NCBI GenBank assembly: GCA_016721865.1
Contig: JADKHF010000006.1
Span: 62,001 to 126,000, forward strand
Length of the DNA: 64,000 bases
Reading direction: 5' to 3'
DNA from: Nitrosomonas sp.
GTDB lineage: Bacteria > Pseudomonadota > Gammaproteobacteria > Burkholderiales > Nitrosomonadaceae
In this document: positions 1 through 10,051 of the stretch, piece by piece
Position numbering within the stretch: position 1 is the first letter of the stretch
Layout: each line of letters begins with the position of its first letter
The notes under the pieces: generated by a model
Told to the model about the DNA's origin: nothing
Seen by the model: only the letters and a program-made list of their open reading frames with translations
Databases searched by the model: none
Program-made: the position numbers and the translations under genes

Positions 1-1
1 G

Positions 2-274
2 AATATCGCCATGTGGGCGCTGGATACCGATTACGACAACCGCTCGTTGTTTCCGCGCCAGGTATTTTTCCCGATGGCCGGAAGTGGCGATGGCTGGAAC
101 AAGCTGCGCAAGGATATTCGCGCCGAGCTCAACGAGGAGTTGCTGGAGCAGTTCCATGGCACGGTGTCGTTGCCGTTTGAGGCCGGGGAGAACGAATGCA
201 TTGCGGTGAAAATCGTCGATGACCGCGGCATTGAATCGCTCAAAGTGATTAATCTGGATCGGATGTCCGTTTGA
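2..274 (+). CDS. DNA methyltransferase of a restriction-modification system, C-terminal fragment
   Basis: The frame is open from the left edge, so only the last 90 or so residues are present. It reads NIAMWALDTDYDNRSLFP and ends at TGA 272-274. The segment resembles the C-terminal tail of site-specific adenine methyltransferases that are paired with a helicase-nuclease subunit of the BPTD_3080/type III-like kind; the catalytic motifs lie outside the window. The stop overlaps the ATG of the next gene (TGATG), so the two are translationally coupled. The function is inferred mainly from this pairing. The ATG at 11 is internal and not a start. Confidence 0.6.
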   Translation, partial: NIAMWALDTDYDNRSLFPRQVFFPMAGSGDGWNKLRKDIRAELNEELLEQFHGTVSLPFEAGENECIAVKIVDDRGIESLKVINLDRMSV

Positions 275-3117
275 TGCCTGATAAAACGCCATCCTCGCTG
301 ATTATCAATTCGCCGTACGAGAAACCTATCCGTTATTGGGAACAGGACGAGAACGGCAAGTTATTAACGGTCACGCAAGGTCGGCGGCCCGCGGCGTATG
401 AGTTGTATGACACACGCACCAATACGCGGCGTGTCGAAAAGCTGGAGCTGGTCAACGCTATTCGCGAACGCGTGGATGCATGGCGTGATGCCGGTTGGCC
501 CGGCGTGACCAGTGTTACCCGGCAATTATTGGAACATTGGTGTGAGCGCGGCGAATGGGACGGCGAGGGAAAATGCTGGGTTGGCGGGCCACGGCAATAT
601 CCTTTTTATTTTTGTCAGTTGGAAGCGATCGAATCGCTGATTTGGTGGCTGGAAGCGCCGCAAGATTATAAACAAGGCATTTTTTTACAAGGCGACGGCG
701 GGCCGTGGGAGCGCATTTGTAGCAAAATGGCCACGGGATCGGGCAAGACGCCGCTGATGGCGTTAATCATCACCTGGCAAACTTTGAATGCGCTGCATTA
801 CCCCAAAGATACGCGTTTTTCCAAGGCGGTGTTCATCGTGGCGCCGGGGCTGACGGTAAAAAGCCGCTTGCAGGTGCTGTATCCCGGTGATGAAAAGAAT
901 GTCTATGATGAGTTCCGCCTGTGTCCGAACGAGGCGATGCGGCAAAAGCTCAATCAAGTCGAATTATTGATTGAAAACTGGCATACCTTGATGCCGCTGA
1001 AAGAGTAGGAGCGATCCGTGGTTAAGAAAGGCAAGGAAAGCGATGAAGCCTTTGCCCGCCGTGTATTGGGCAAGCTGGCGGCGTGCAAGGATCTGGTGGT
1101 GATCAATGATGAAGCGCATCATGCCTACCGCCAGCGCGCGGAAATGAAAGTCAGCAAGAAAGAAGCGGAAGAATTGGGTATCGATCTGGATGAGGCGACG
1201 CGTTGGATTGAGGGATTGGATCGCATCCATAAAACCCGGCGCATCCGCCGCTGTTTTGATTTGTCGGCGACGCCATTTGCACCGACGGGCAAGACGAATA
1301 CTGAGGCGGGGTTGTTTGCATGGGTGATTTCCGATTTTGGTTTGAATGATGCGATTGAAGCGGGTTTGGTCAAAACGCCGCGCATTGTCGTGCGTGATGA
1401 CGCGATGCCGAATGCGAAAAGTTATCGCAGCAAGCTCTATCATTTATACCGCGAAGAAGAAGTCAGAGAGGATTTAAACCGTAAAGCGAATGCCACTGAC
1501 CCGTTGCCGGATCTGGTGCAAAAAGCCTATGCCATTCTGGCTTATGATTGGCAACTGACGGCGCAGGAATGGAGCAAGAGCGGGCACGAAATTCCGCCGG
1601 TTTTATTAACGGTCTGCAACCGGACTGAGACGGCAGCGCGTATTGAAAGATTTTTCAACAGCGGTGACTGCCTGATTAAGGGTACTCAGGCACCGGATCA
1701 AACGTTGCGGGTGGATTCCAGGGTGCTGGAAAAAGCGGAGCGCGGGGAGTCTGTCACCAAAGACAAAGACTATGATCAGCGCTTGACGGAAATTATCGAA
1801 GCAGCCGGTTTGCCCTCGGATAAAACGGAAGATTTACTGGCATTGAAGCAGCAGGAACAACTGCGCGCTTTGGTGGACACGGTCGGCAAGCGCGACCAAC
1901 CCGGCCAAAAGCTGCACAATGTGATTTCGGTCGCCATGCTGTCCGAGGGATGGGATGCCGCGAATGTGACGCATATTATGGGGCTGCGTGCATTCACCAG
2001 CCAGTTGCTGTGTGAACAGGTGATCGGGCGGGGTTTGCGGCGTGTGGCGCATGATATGGATGAGCAGGGCTTGTTTTTGCCGGAATATGTCAATATTTTT
2101 GGCGTGCCGCTGTCGATCTTTCAGGATGTGGGGGAAGAAGGAGAAGCACCGCCACCGCCTAAACCGAGTGTGCGCATACAGGTCGAACCAGGCCGTAATC
2201 ACCTTGAGATTCGATGGCCCAATATTCAACGCATTGATGCCGTGCTGAAGCAGGAATTGGTTATGGATTGGGAGAATGTTCAGCCATTGACACTCGATCC
2301 GATGAATACGCCGCTCAATGCGGAAGTGGCGCCATCACTCACCGGGTTTGCGAATCTATCGATGGTTTCTGAGATTGATCTGGAAAAAGCCGTGGATGAT
2401 TTCAGGCTGCAAAACCTTATTTTCCGTGCTGCCAGAAAGCTGTATTTACAAAGTGCGGATAGCTTCGGTGGCGATAAGCAATTTCTTGCGGTGCAACTGA
2501 TTCGTATCGTGGAAGCGTTTCTCGACAGTGACAAACTGGATATTCCCAGCCTTTGGCATCAAGACCCGATACGCAAGCAGATATTGTTTGCACTGAATAT
2601 GGATACGGTGGTTGCGCATGTGAGCCGGTTTGTCAGCGCGCAAAATACCGAGAAACTTAAAGCGATATTTGATGAATTGAATCCCATAGGCTCTACAGCG
2701 CGAATGCGTTCCTGGTTGACAACGCGGCCTTGTCTCGCCACTGAAAAGTCGCAGATTAGCCATGTGGTTTACGACAGCGCATGGGAAAAAGCCGTGGCGG
2801 ATCTTTGTGAGAAAGTGCCGCAGGTGGTTGCATGGGTGAAGAATGATCACCTGGATTTTATAGTGCGTTATCTGTGGCGCGGCTCTTCGCGCAATTTTAT
2901 TCCGGATTATTTAGTTCGCCTGAATAACGGCAAAACGCTGGTGCTCGAGGTGAAAGGTGTCGATAGCGAGCAAAACCGGGCGAAACGCGCTGCGATGGAA
3001 ACCTGGATTAAAGCAGTCAATGAGCAGGGTGGTTTTGGGCATTGGTGTTTTGATGTGGTGTTTGAACCCGCCAGAACCCGGGATGCATTGTTAAAGCATG
3101 CGGAAAGAGGTGGTTAA
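274..3117 (+). pseudogene. Helicase-nuclease restriction subunit, interrupted by an amber codon
   Basis: Encodes a superfamily 2 helicase with a C-terminal nuclease, the restriction partner of the upstream methyltransferase. Walker A (ATGSGKT) lies near 730-750. After an in-frame TAG at 1006-1008 the same frame continues with NDEAHHAY (motif II, about 1108), SATPF (motif III), a helicase C-terminal domain with VIGRGLRR, and a PD-(D/E)xK-like segment FIPDYL...LEVKG near 2900-2960. The start ATG overlaps the methyltransferase stop. Full length would be about 947 residues. The TAG separates Walker A from the DEAH box, so neither part could work alone; a GTG at 1018 could restart translation but without Walker A. 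The stop is one substitution from CAG, so either a null allele or a sequence error. It resembles the BPTD_3080 restriction family. Confidence 0.75.
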
Positions 3118-3247
3118 TTTGGTTATTAGAAGACTAATGGAAGACTTAAATACGTTAATAAATTTTACTTTAATATTATTATCAAACTATTAGAAACGTC
3201 TGTAACTGGAGATATTTGCCCGTCATGCGCATTTTATAAATAAATGC

Positions 3248-3275
3248 TTGAACTTTTTCAGGAAACGTGTATCTT
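3248..3275 (+). promoter_or_regulatory. Possible sigma-70 promoter of the cold-shock gene
   Basis: TTGAAC at 3248-3253 and TATCTT at 3270-3275 are separated by 16 bases and lie about 120 bases before the cold-shock start. This would give a long leader, as is usual for csp genes. The leader contains the 6-4-6 palindrome CTATGG-ATTA-CCATAG. Only sequence resemblance supports it. Confidence 0.3.
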
Positions 3276-3397
3276 ATCTATGTCTTTTGGATTCAAGTTA
3301 TTAAATTGTGATGCTTTTGGTTGACCATTTTTCCTTGATATTCGATGGCTACTATGGATTACCATAGACGTAAATTTTTAATTATTAAGGAAATAAC

Positions 3398-3601
3398 ATG
3401 GCAACAGGTATTGTAAAATGGTTTAATGACGCTAAAGGTTTCGGTTTTATTACTCCAGACAACGGCGGGGAAGATTTATTTGCACACTTCTCTGCAATCA
3501 ATAGCAATGGTTTTAAATCATTGCGCGAAGCTCAACGCGTTACCTTTGATGTAACAACAGGACCTAAAGGTAAACAAGCTTCAAATATTGTGCCTGAATA
3601 A
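3398..3601 (+). CDS. Cold-shock protein, CspA family
   Basis: A 67-residue single cold-shock domain protein, the normal length for the family. It contains the RNA-binding motifs KGFGFI (RNP1) and DLFAHFS (RNP2-like), which bind single-stranded RNA or DNA and melt mRNA structure. The ribosome-binding site AAGGA lies 6 bases before the ATG. A long A/T-rich leader precedes it and a strong intrinsic terminator follows, so it is a monocistronic unit. It reads [13 protein letters not shown], typical of the proteobacterial CspA/CspD group; the paralogue cannot be fixed. Confidence 0.93.
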   Translation: MATGIVKWFNDAKGFGFITPDNGGEDLFAHFSAINSNGFKSLREAQRVTFDVTTGPKGKQASNIVPE

Positions 3602-3620
3602 ATTCGAGTATCAATAAATA

Positions 3621-3648
3621 AAAAACCCCGGTTTACCGGGGTTTTTTA
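3621..3648 (+). terminator. Rho-independent terminator after the cold-shock gene
   Basis: The stem AAAACCCCGG/CCGGGGTTTT with a short TTTA loop is followed by a T run, 20 bases after the stop codon. The A-rich left arm means it could also act in the opposite direction. Confidence 0.9.
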
Positions 3649-3766
3649 TTGGGTGCGCCCTGTGCCGGATGCATTCAATAAAAAAGTTCGGATATCTTCA
3701 GTATTCCTGAAAAACCAACCAAGATACGGTAGCATAGCGGCATTCTAATAACCTTGATTATTTACT

Positions 3767-4989
3767 ATGCCCGTTAATATTCCCCCTTTACTTCCCGAAC
3801 ATTTATTGCCCGTTGCAGGCGTAACCCTTGGCATTGCCGAAGCTGGTATTAAAAAACCCGGCCGCAAGGATTTGCTGGTGATTTTGCTGGATGAAGAGAC
3901 TCAAGTTGCCGGTGTTTTTACACAGAATCGCTTTTGTGCAGCGCCGGTGATTGTGGCAAAGCAACATTTGGCGCAATCTGTTCGTGCATTGGTGGTGAAT
4001 ACTGGGAATGCCAATGCCGGTACCGGCGATGCGGGGATTCAGCATGCTCTGACAACTTGTTCTGAATTAGCCAGATTAGCCGGTTGCACGACGCAGCAAG
4101 TACTGCCATTCTCAACGGGCGTGATCATGGAACCGTTGCCGGTGGACAGGATTATCAAAGGATTACCTGCGGCCGTGGCTAATTGCAAGGCGGATAACTG
4201 GTTTACTGCGGCACAGGCGATTATGACGACGGACATCGTGCCGAAAGCGGCATCGCGACAGGTGCTGATTGATGGCAAAATAGTGACGGTTACCGGAATC
4301 GCCAAAGGCTCAGGCATGATTCGTCCGAATATGGCAACGATGCTCGGCTATGTTGCCACTGATGCGGCCATCGGCCAGGCTTTATTACAGACATTGGTGC
4401 AGTATGCGACGGATCATTCGTTTAACCGCATCACGGTGGATGGCGATACGTCCACTAATGATGCCTTTATAGTCATTGCAACCGGAAAAGCGGGTCATAG
4501 AGAAATTACCCATCAAGACAGCAACGAATTTGACCAGTTGCAGGAAGCCATCACCCTGGTTGCCGCCGATCTGGCCAAAATGATTGTGCGTGATGGTGAA
4601 GGTGCGACTAAGTTTATTACCGTGCAGGTAGATGCCGGAAAAATGCGGATGAATGCGCCAAAGTGGCATACGCCATTGCGCATTCGCCGTTGGTTAAAAC
4701 CGCTTTCTTTGCGTCGGATCCCAATCTGGGGCGTATTCTGGCTGCCATTGGTTATGCCGGAATTGATGATCTTAATGTGGGCGGAATTCAACTGTATCTG
4801 GATGATGTGCTGGTTGCGGAACAAGGCGGCAGAGCACCGCATTATCGCGAAGAAGACGGTCAGCGCGTGATGAATCAAGCCGAGATTACCATCCGTGTGG
4901 TGCTGAATCGCGGTTCCGCTTCTACCACCGTATGGACCTGCGATTTTTCTTATGATTACGTTAAGATTAATGCGAGCTATCGCAGCTAA
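3767..4989 (+). CDS. argJ: Glutamate N-acetyltransferase/ornithine acetyltransferase ArgJ, one-base frameshift
   Basis: Bifunctional ArgJ transfers acetyl between acetylornithine and glutamate in the cyclic arginine pathway. The protein starts [10 protein letters not shown] and has the autoprocessing region [15 protein letters not shown] near residue 185, where the threonine becomes the N-terminus of the beta chain. The frame is lost at about 4641 (GGAAAAATGCGG): one missing base converts [18 protein letters not shown] into the wrong frame. Restoring it gives about 407 residues, the normal length, ending in the typical NASYRS. The rest of the gene shows no decay, so I take this as a sequence error or very recent mutation. 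The DUF815 ATPase follows 13 bases later. Confidence 0.88.
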
Positions 4990-5002
4990 GCCGATATATC
5001 CC

Positions 5003-5878
5003 ATGAATGATTTAGACAAGTTCTATGAGCGGGCGGAAAGACTGTTCGACCACTTGGAAAGGTTTCTGCCGCCTACACAACCGGAACCTGACTGGCAAAC
5101 GGCAACTGCTTTTCGTTGGCGCAGGCAAGGTAATGCCGGGTATATCCAGTCGATTGCGCATCCGCATCGGATTACACTCGATGCATTGTGCGGGATTGAC
5201 GATCAGAAGCAACGGATTGATCAGAATACGCAACAGTTTGTGCAGGGTTTTTCTGCTAATAACGTATTGCTGACAGGTGCGCGCGGCACGGGAAAATCTT
5301 CGCTGATCAAATCACTGCTGAATAAATATGCAAAGAATGGGTTACGCCTGATCGAAGTGGAAAAGTATCATCTCGTCGATCTGCATGATATTGTGGAAAA
5401 GATTTATCAGCGCCCGGAACGCTTTATTTTGTTTTGCGACGATTTGTCTTTTGAAACCGATGAGCCGGGGTATAAAGCCCTCAAGGTGGTGCTGGATGGA
5501 TCCATCGCTACAGTATCCGATAACGTTCTGATCTACGCCACATCCAACCGTCGTCACATGGTGCCAGAGTTCATGCGCGATAATCTTGATACGCGGCACA
5601 TTGGTGAGGAAGTGCACCCGAGTGAGGCGATTGAGGAAAAAATTTCATTGTCGGAGCGATTTGGCTTGTGGGTGTCATTTTATCCTTTCGATCAGGAACA
5701 ATATCTGCAAATCGTGCGTTACTGGCTGGCTTATTTTGGTGTCAATGAAATGACCGCATTGGTGCGTACAGAAGCCTTGCAATGGGCACTGGAGCGTGGT
5801 TCACGCAGTGGACGGGTGGCTTGGCAGTTTGCACGGGATCGGGTCGGCAGGCAAAAATCGGTTCGTGATAATCCATAG
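5003..5878 (+). CDS. DUF815 family AAA+-like ATPase
   Basis: A 291-residue P-loop ATPase of the DUF815 family. Walker A GARGTGKSS lies near residue 92, a Walker B-like FILFCDDLSF near 150, and ATSNRRH (sensor 1-like) near 180. The ATG at 5003 is chosen because earlier in-frame starts lie inside argJ. The family is widespread beside argJ or Nudix genes in betaproteobacteria, but its substrate is not known. The gene ends 3 bases before the Nudix/ThiE gene, so argJ, this gene and the next are probably one transcript. Confidence 0.85.
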   Translation: MNDLDKFYERAERLFDHLERFLPPTQPEPDWQTATAFRWRRQGNAGYIQSIAHPHRITLDALCGIDDQKQRIDQNTQQFVQGFSANNVLLTGARGTGKSSLIKSLLNKYAKNGLRLIEVEKYHLVDLHDIVEKIYQRPERFILFCDDLSFETDEPGYKALKVVLDGSIATVSDNVLIYATSNRRHMVPEFMRDNLDTRHIGEEVHPSEAIEEKISLSERFGLWVSFYPFDQEQYLQIVRYWLAYFGVNEMTALVRTEALQWALERGSRSGRVAWQFARDRVGRQKSVRDNP

Positions 5879-5881
5879 CCA

Positions 5882-6849
5882 ATGAACAGTTTCTCCACTC
5901 CTGTCGCGGGATCAATCCCAGTTGTTGAGGTCGTCGCAGCCGTCATTACACGGCCGGATGGCCGGTTTTGCTGACGCGCAGACCTGGTGGAAAAGTATAT
6001 TCCGGGTATTGGGAATTTCCTGGTGGCAAGGTTGAGCCAAACGAATCGTTATTACACGCGCTGGTGCGCGAGTTGTGGGAAGAGTTGGGGATTCAGGTTG
6101 GTAACGCCTATCCCTGGGTAACGCGTGTGTTTGCCTATCCACATGCAACGGTGCGATTGCATTTTTTTCGTGTGGTGGAATGGGAAGGCAGGCTCTTGCC
6201 GAGGGAAAATCAGGGGTTGTTCTGGCAATTGCCATATCAGGTTGAAGTATCTCCCATCCTGCCTGCCAACGGACCCATATTACAAGCGCTTTTGTTGCCG
6301 CCGGTTTATGCTATTACCCAAGCATCTGAGATCGGGATTGAACCTGCAATGAAGCAGATTGAACAAGCATTGCGGAATGGCCTGCGTTTGCTTCAGATCC
6401 GCGAGAAACAAATGGCGAAAGATATGCTGCGGGAATTTTCCATGCAAGTACTCGCTCTTGCGCAGTCTTATCAAGCGAGGGTGTTGATAAACGGTGATGC
6501 GGATCTGGCTCGTGAGATTGGTGCCGATGGTGTGCATTTTACCGCATCTCAACTGATGGGAATGCCGTGCCGTCCTGATCCTGAATATGGATTATGTGGC
6601 GCATCCTGTCATAATGCCGAAGAACTTTTTGAGGCTGAACAACTGGGGTTTGATTTTGTCGTGTTGGGTCCGGTGCAGCCAACACTCAGCCATCCTGGGC
6701 TATCTCCATTGGGTTGGAGAAGATTTGCCACGCTGATTCGTGATTATTCATTGCCGGTTTATGCTTTGGGCGGGTTACGTCCGCAAGATTTGCCGATAGC
6801 ACAGGAAATGGGCGCGCACGGCATTGCCATGATGCGCGGTATCAAATAA
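5882..6849 (+). CDS. Nudix hydrolase fused to a thiamine-phosphate-synthase-like domain, one-base frameshift
   Basis: The N-terminal half is a MutT-type Nudix domain; its box runs GYWEFPGGKVEPNESLLHAL...RELWEELG (about residues 38-65), the Mg-binding motif that hydrolyses oxidised or other nucleoside triphosphates. The C-terminal half (from about residue 135) is a ThiE-like TIM barrel with LLQIREK, VLINGDADLA, GVHF and VLGPV motifs. This fusion is known in beta- and gammaproteobacteria; its ThiE half may not make thiamine. The start ATG at 5882 reads MNSFSTPVAGSIP; the frame is lost at 5966-5970, where TTTTG should be TTTTTG to give RFLLTRRPGG. Corrected length is about 322 residues. Confidence 0.85.
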
Positions 6850-6886
6850 TTAAAAAATACGATGTAACGGAAAAACGATTAATGGA

Positions 6887-8023
6887 TTATTCCATCAATT
6901 CATGAGGTAAAGGATTGGTGTAAACCGCTACCTGATTCCTGCCGCCATTTTTGGCGGCGTATAATGCTTTGTCTGCTCTATCTAGCAGGGCTGTGCCGAT
7001 AAATTCGGCATCGGGTGGTTGCGCGGTTAATAAGCTTCTCAAGCTGGCCATGCCGATTGAAATCGATACGTTGAATTGTTTGTCATTAAAATTCAGGGTT
7101 GTGGAACAAATCGCCTGGCGCAGACGTTCAGCAATTTCATGAGCAGCCTGTAATGTTGTCGTAGGCAGCGCGACGACGAATTCCTCACCGCCGTAACGAG
7201 CCACAATATCACAGGATCTGACCTGTTCTTTGATTAAGCTGACCATGTGCCTTAACACCAAGTCACCGGTTTGATGCCCGTAGGTGTCATTTACATTTTT
7301 GAAGTGATCAACATCAAGAAACATGCAAATCAGATCATCATCCCAGCGGATGCATCTGGCAATCTCATCTTTGAAACGCAGATCGAAATAGCGACGGTTA
7401 TAAGCCTGTGTTAAGACATCCTGATAACTGACTTCTTTGATTCTTTGCTGGTTGAGGCAATTTTCTACTGCAACAGCGGTCATGGCTGACAGTTTCTGCA
7501 GAAAAAGCGTTCCAACACCTTGTTGGTAGCGATTAATGTCATGGCTTAGTAACAATAATGCACCGATGATTTGCTCACCGCGCAGCAGTGGCAAGAATGC
7601 AGCACTTCTGATTTGAGCTCTATTTTTTAAATTGACCGTCATCCAATTGTATTTTTTTAATACTTCAGTACCCAACATCGGTTGGCTGATCAACGATTGG
7701 ATGATTTCCGCATCTTTTGAAGTATCAAGAATAAGTAATTTATTCTCAAAATTCAGCCGAGCCTCTTCATCGTGATCAAAAAATAAGCGCTCGGTATCTC
7801 TATGATGATCGATGAGACATAACACCACATCCAAGAGCTGAAAGCGCGTTATGGTCTGGGATAATAGTAATTCGCGCAATTGTTTTGGTGTATTGGCCCC
7901 GATGATTTCGAAACCAAAAGTTTCATATAATTCCTGTTTTTTTTCATTGGCTCTGGCCTGTTTGATTAGATGATCCAGTTTGCGCTGTAATTGGCGATTC
8001 TTCTCATAAATCGACTCATCCAT
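6887..8023 (-). CDS. Diguanylate cyclase with N-terminal GAF-like (DUF484-type) sensor
   Basis: A 378-residue GGDEF protein that would make cyclic di-GMP from two GTP. The N-terminus is a coiled coil; residues about 40-200 form a GAF/DUF484-like region. The catalytic half starts at DVLTQAYNRRYFD and has DVDHFKNVNDTYGH and the active-site loop RYGGEEF. An RxxD inhibitory site (RSCD) stands five residues before GGEEF, so product feedback is expected. There is no membrane segment, so it is cytoplasmic. Its ATG overlaps the yacG stop (TAATG), indicating one transcript. The signal it senses is unknown. Confidence 0.9.
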   Translation of the reverse strand: MDESIYEKNRQLQRKLDHLIKQARANEKKQELYETFGFEIIGANTPKQLRELLLSQTITRFQLLDVVLCLIDHHRDTERLFFDHDEEARLNFENKLLILDTSKDAEIIQSLISQPMLGTEVLKKYNWMTVNLKNRAQIRSAAFLPLLRGEQIIGALLLLSHDINRYQQGVGTLFLQKLSAMTAVAVENCLNQQRIKEVSYQDVLTQAYNRRYFDLRFKDEIARCIRWDDDLICMFLDVDHFKNVNDTYGHQTGDLVLRHMVSLIKEQVRSCDIVARYGGEEFVVALPTTTLQAAHEIAERLRQAICSTTLNFNDKQFNVSISIGMASLRSLLTAQPPDAEFIGTALLDRADKALYAAKNGGRNQVAVYTNPLPHELME

Positions 8024-8211
8024 TAGATAGGCTCATTTATTTTATTATCTTCCAGATTTTTCTCTGGTTCAGGAATTCGATAAGATTCCTGAGCCCACTG
8101 CGACAAATCGTTTGTTTTGCACCGTTCAGAACAAAATGGGCGAAACCGGCTGGCTGGTTCCCAGACTACACACTTACCACACTGAGGGCAATTGACTATT
8201 CGTTGTTGCAT
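8023..8211 (-). CDS. yacG: DNA gyrase inhibitor YacG
   Basis: A small zinc-binding protein with NCPQCGK and [10 protein letters not shown], the four cysteines that bind zinc, followed by the characteristic [13 protein letters not shown] stretch. In Escherichia coli YacG binds gyrase and blocks DNA binding. The start [11 protein letters not shown] at 8211 gives about 62 residues, the family length; an upstream ATG at 8241 would add ten unconserved residues. The gene is read into the diguanylate cyclase with a one-base overlap. Confidence 0.88.
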   Translation of the reverse strand: MQQRIVNCPQCGKCVVWEPASRFRPFCSERCKTNDLSQWAQESYRIPEPEKNLEDNKINEPI

Positions 8212-8254
8212 AAAAGTGAATTTTTGTTGGTTGTTAAACAATATGTGCTTTATT

Positions 8255-8421
8255 CTGGGAGCCTTTCGGACTTAAGGTCAATCTACTGCGTCAATGGGAA
8301 AGCGGTTCATATTTTCTTAATTTTTCTTTGCAAAGTCTTGCTATGCGCTTCTAAATTGATAAAACCTGCACTCGTTCTCCCATCTGGCTCGCTCGATTGC
8401 TTAAGTCCGACAGGATCCTAG
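8255..8421. repeat. MITE-like element, family A, copy 1 (167 bp)
   Basis: Ends are near-perfect inverted repeats: CTGGGAGCCTTTCGGACTTAAG on the left and the complement of CTAGGATCCTGTCGGACTTAAG on the right. The interior matches the element at 38299-38465 along its whole length. It has no coding capacity. This copy is the more diverged of the two. It fills most of the gap between yacG and the sigma factor gene. Confidence 0.85.
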
Positions 8422-8639
8422 AAGAATATAAGTAGAATAGTTATAAAATCATTGCGTGCCCGCCTTGATATTGGATAATCTGACTTAAACTGCCATCAGG
8501 ATAAATGAAATCCATCTACTATTCTTGCAGAAATTTAATATTGTTTCAGCTGTCATTGTGATATTTTTCTTTTTTTTTAAAAAACTGCGCACAAGTTAGC
8601 TTTAACTTTTCAAATTACGTTTAATTAAATACTTAAAGG
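8422..8639. other. Intergenic leader of the sigma factor operon
   Basis: An A/T-rich stretch following the repeat. No gene, tRNA or clear promoter could be supported here; it presumably holds the promoter for the sigma factor gene. Confidence 0.4.
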
Positions 8640-8648
8640 TTGGCAATT

Positions 8649-9224
8649 CTGGCTACTCGACAAGAACTTTCAGATTTTCTGGCTAAAACCGAGAGGCGTG
8701 CATATAAACAAGCGATTTTTGCGGTTCATGATGAACATGTGGCATTGGATATTGTGCAAGATTCTATGATGAAGCTTGCGCTGAAATATGCTTCTAAGCC
8801 GATGGAAGAATTACCACTTTTGTTTCAGCGTATTCTGCAGAATACCATTCGCGATTATTATCGACGACAAAAGATCCGTTCATTATGGACTACACTGTTT
8901 TCGGCGTTCACGCCCAATGATCAGGACAAGAGCCAAGAAGACTTCGATATTCTCGAAACTTTGCAGATAAAACAGGAATCCAATTTTTCTCAAGAACCTG
9001 ACGCACAGCTAGAGAGAGCGCAACTGATTGGTTTGATAGAGAAAGCGATGGAAATTCTTCCGCCACGTCAACGCGAAGCCTTCATGCTGCGTTATTGGGA
9101 AGAAATGAGTTTAGCGGAGACGGCTATAATTATGAAATGCTCGGAAGGGAGTGTAAAAACCCATTGCTCGCGGGCAGTTCATGCATTAGCAACAATTCTC
9201 AGAGAGAAAGGGGTGAAATTATGA
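8649..9224 (+). CDS. RNA polymerase sigma factor (ECF-like), probable CTG start
   Basis: A sigma-70 family factor of about 191 residues. Region 2 is ELSDFLAKTERRAYKQAIFAV...ALDIVQDSMMKLA, and region 4 is LPPRQREAFMLRYWEEMSLAETAIIMKCSEGSVKTHCSRAVHAL, a helix-turn-helix. Family members start MA-(T/S)-R-x-ELSDFL. Here that position is CTG at 8649, with AAAGG nine bases upstream; the only earlier option, TTG at 8640, abuts the AAAGG and would leave no spacer. So a CTG start, or an ATG altered in this sequence, is likely. ATGA overlap couples it to the DUF3619 gene, the standard arrangement in betaproteobacteria. Its regulon is unknown. Confidence 0.85.
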   Translation: MATRQELSDFLAKTERRAYKQAIFAVHDEHVALDIVQDSMMKLALKYASKPMEELPLLFQRILQNTIRDYYRRQKIRSLWTTLFSAFTPNDQDKSQEDFDILETLQIKQESNFSQEPDAQLERAQLIGLIEKAMEILPPRQREAFMLRYWEEMSLAETAIIMKCSEGSVKTHCSRAVHALATILREKGVKL

Positions 9225-9786
9225 ACGAGCAAGAGCTGGGAAAAGAGATTGCCAGATATTTAGACGTCGGTGCTAATGAGACAATTAAACAGAGTACGTT
9301 GTATCGGTTGCAATCTGCCCGTCGAACGGCTTTGGAAAATTGCCAGCCTGCATTGGAGATCATTAATTCAGGTAATGGTACTTCGGTTTACGGGGGCATG
9401 GCGAGCATTTTAAAACCGGAAAGCTGTTATTGCTATTGCTAGTGTTGTTTGTTTTTGCTCTGGTGTCCGCAACATATTGGCAATTCCTGGAAAAAAGTAA
9501 GTCAGCTGTAGATACCACGATACTGGTTGATGACTTGCCGACAGATGCTTATATTGATAATGAGCCTGAGTTGGATGATGATTTATCAATAGATACTTAT
9601 ATTGACAATGTGCTGCAACTGGTTGATGACTTATCGGCAGAGGAGCGTATTGATAATGAACCTGAACTGGCTGATGACGTGTCGACGGATGCTGCTATTG
9701 ATGATGAACCTGAACTGGCTGAAGATGATCTGCCGACAGATGCTCGTATTGATAATGAGATTGATGAGTGGTTGGACTCTAATTAG
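9221..9786 (+). CDS. DUF3619 family single-pass membrane protein with amplified acidic repeats, one-base frameshift
   Basis: Follows the sigma factor as in other betaproteobacteria and may act as its membrane partner, although that role is not proven. It begins MNEQELGKEIARYLDVGANETIKQSTLYRLQSARR. Near 9392 TACGGGGGCATG lacks one G; with it the frame continues GGHGEHFKTGKLLLLLLVLFVFALV into one membrane helix (about residues 68-86). The C-terminal 85 residues are five copies of a 16-residue acidic unit (see the repeat entry). Ordinary DUF3619 proteins have one such motif. Corrected length is about 188 residues. Confidence 0.78.
9526..9771 (+). repeat. Tandem 48-bp coding repeats in the DUF3619 gene
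   Basis: Four units of exactly 48 bp (9526-9573, 9574-9621, 9622-9669, 9670-9717) and a final longer unit of about 54 bp encode variants of VDDLPTDAYIDNEPEL. The last unit ends IDNEIDEWLDSN, like the single conserved C-terminal motif of the family. The units have diverged at the base level, so the expansion is not brand new. Confidence 0.9.
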
Positions 9787-9911
9787 TGTAGTGTCTGGAA
9801 AAAACAGAAACATAAAACCAAATATAAAATCTCATTTTGGCGCTTCATTTAAATAAAAAAAAAAAAAAAATAAATAAAGTATTATAAAATATGCATTAGG
9901 GACCCGTATTA

Positions 9912-10051
9912 GGGCATCTCTAAAAATCCAAATTTCGTTACAACACTTTGTTGCTCGCAAAAAATGTTTCCTTAAATATCTGACATATGCTGCGTCACCA
10001 TTTTAGTTCACGCCTCGTTTTGATTGGGATTTTGAATTTTTAGAGGTGTCC
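9912..10051. repeat. MITE-like element, family C (140 bp) with ATTA target duplication
   Basis: The ends are inverted repeats: GGGCATCTCTAAAAATCCAAA on the left and the complement of GGACACCTCTAAAAATTCAAA on the right. The element is flanked on both sides by ATTA, a 4-bp target-site duplication. There is no coding capacity. It lies just after the sigma factor/DUF3619 operon. Confidence 0.8.
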
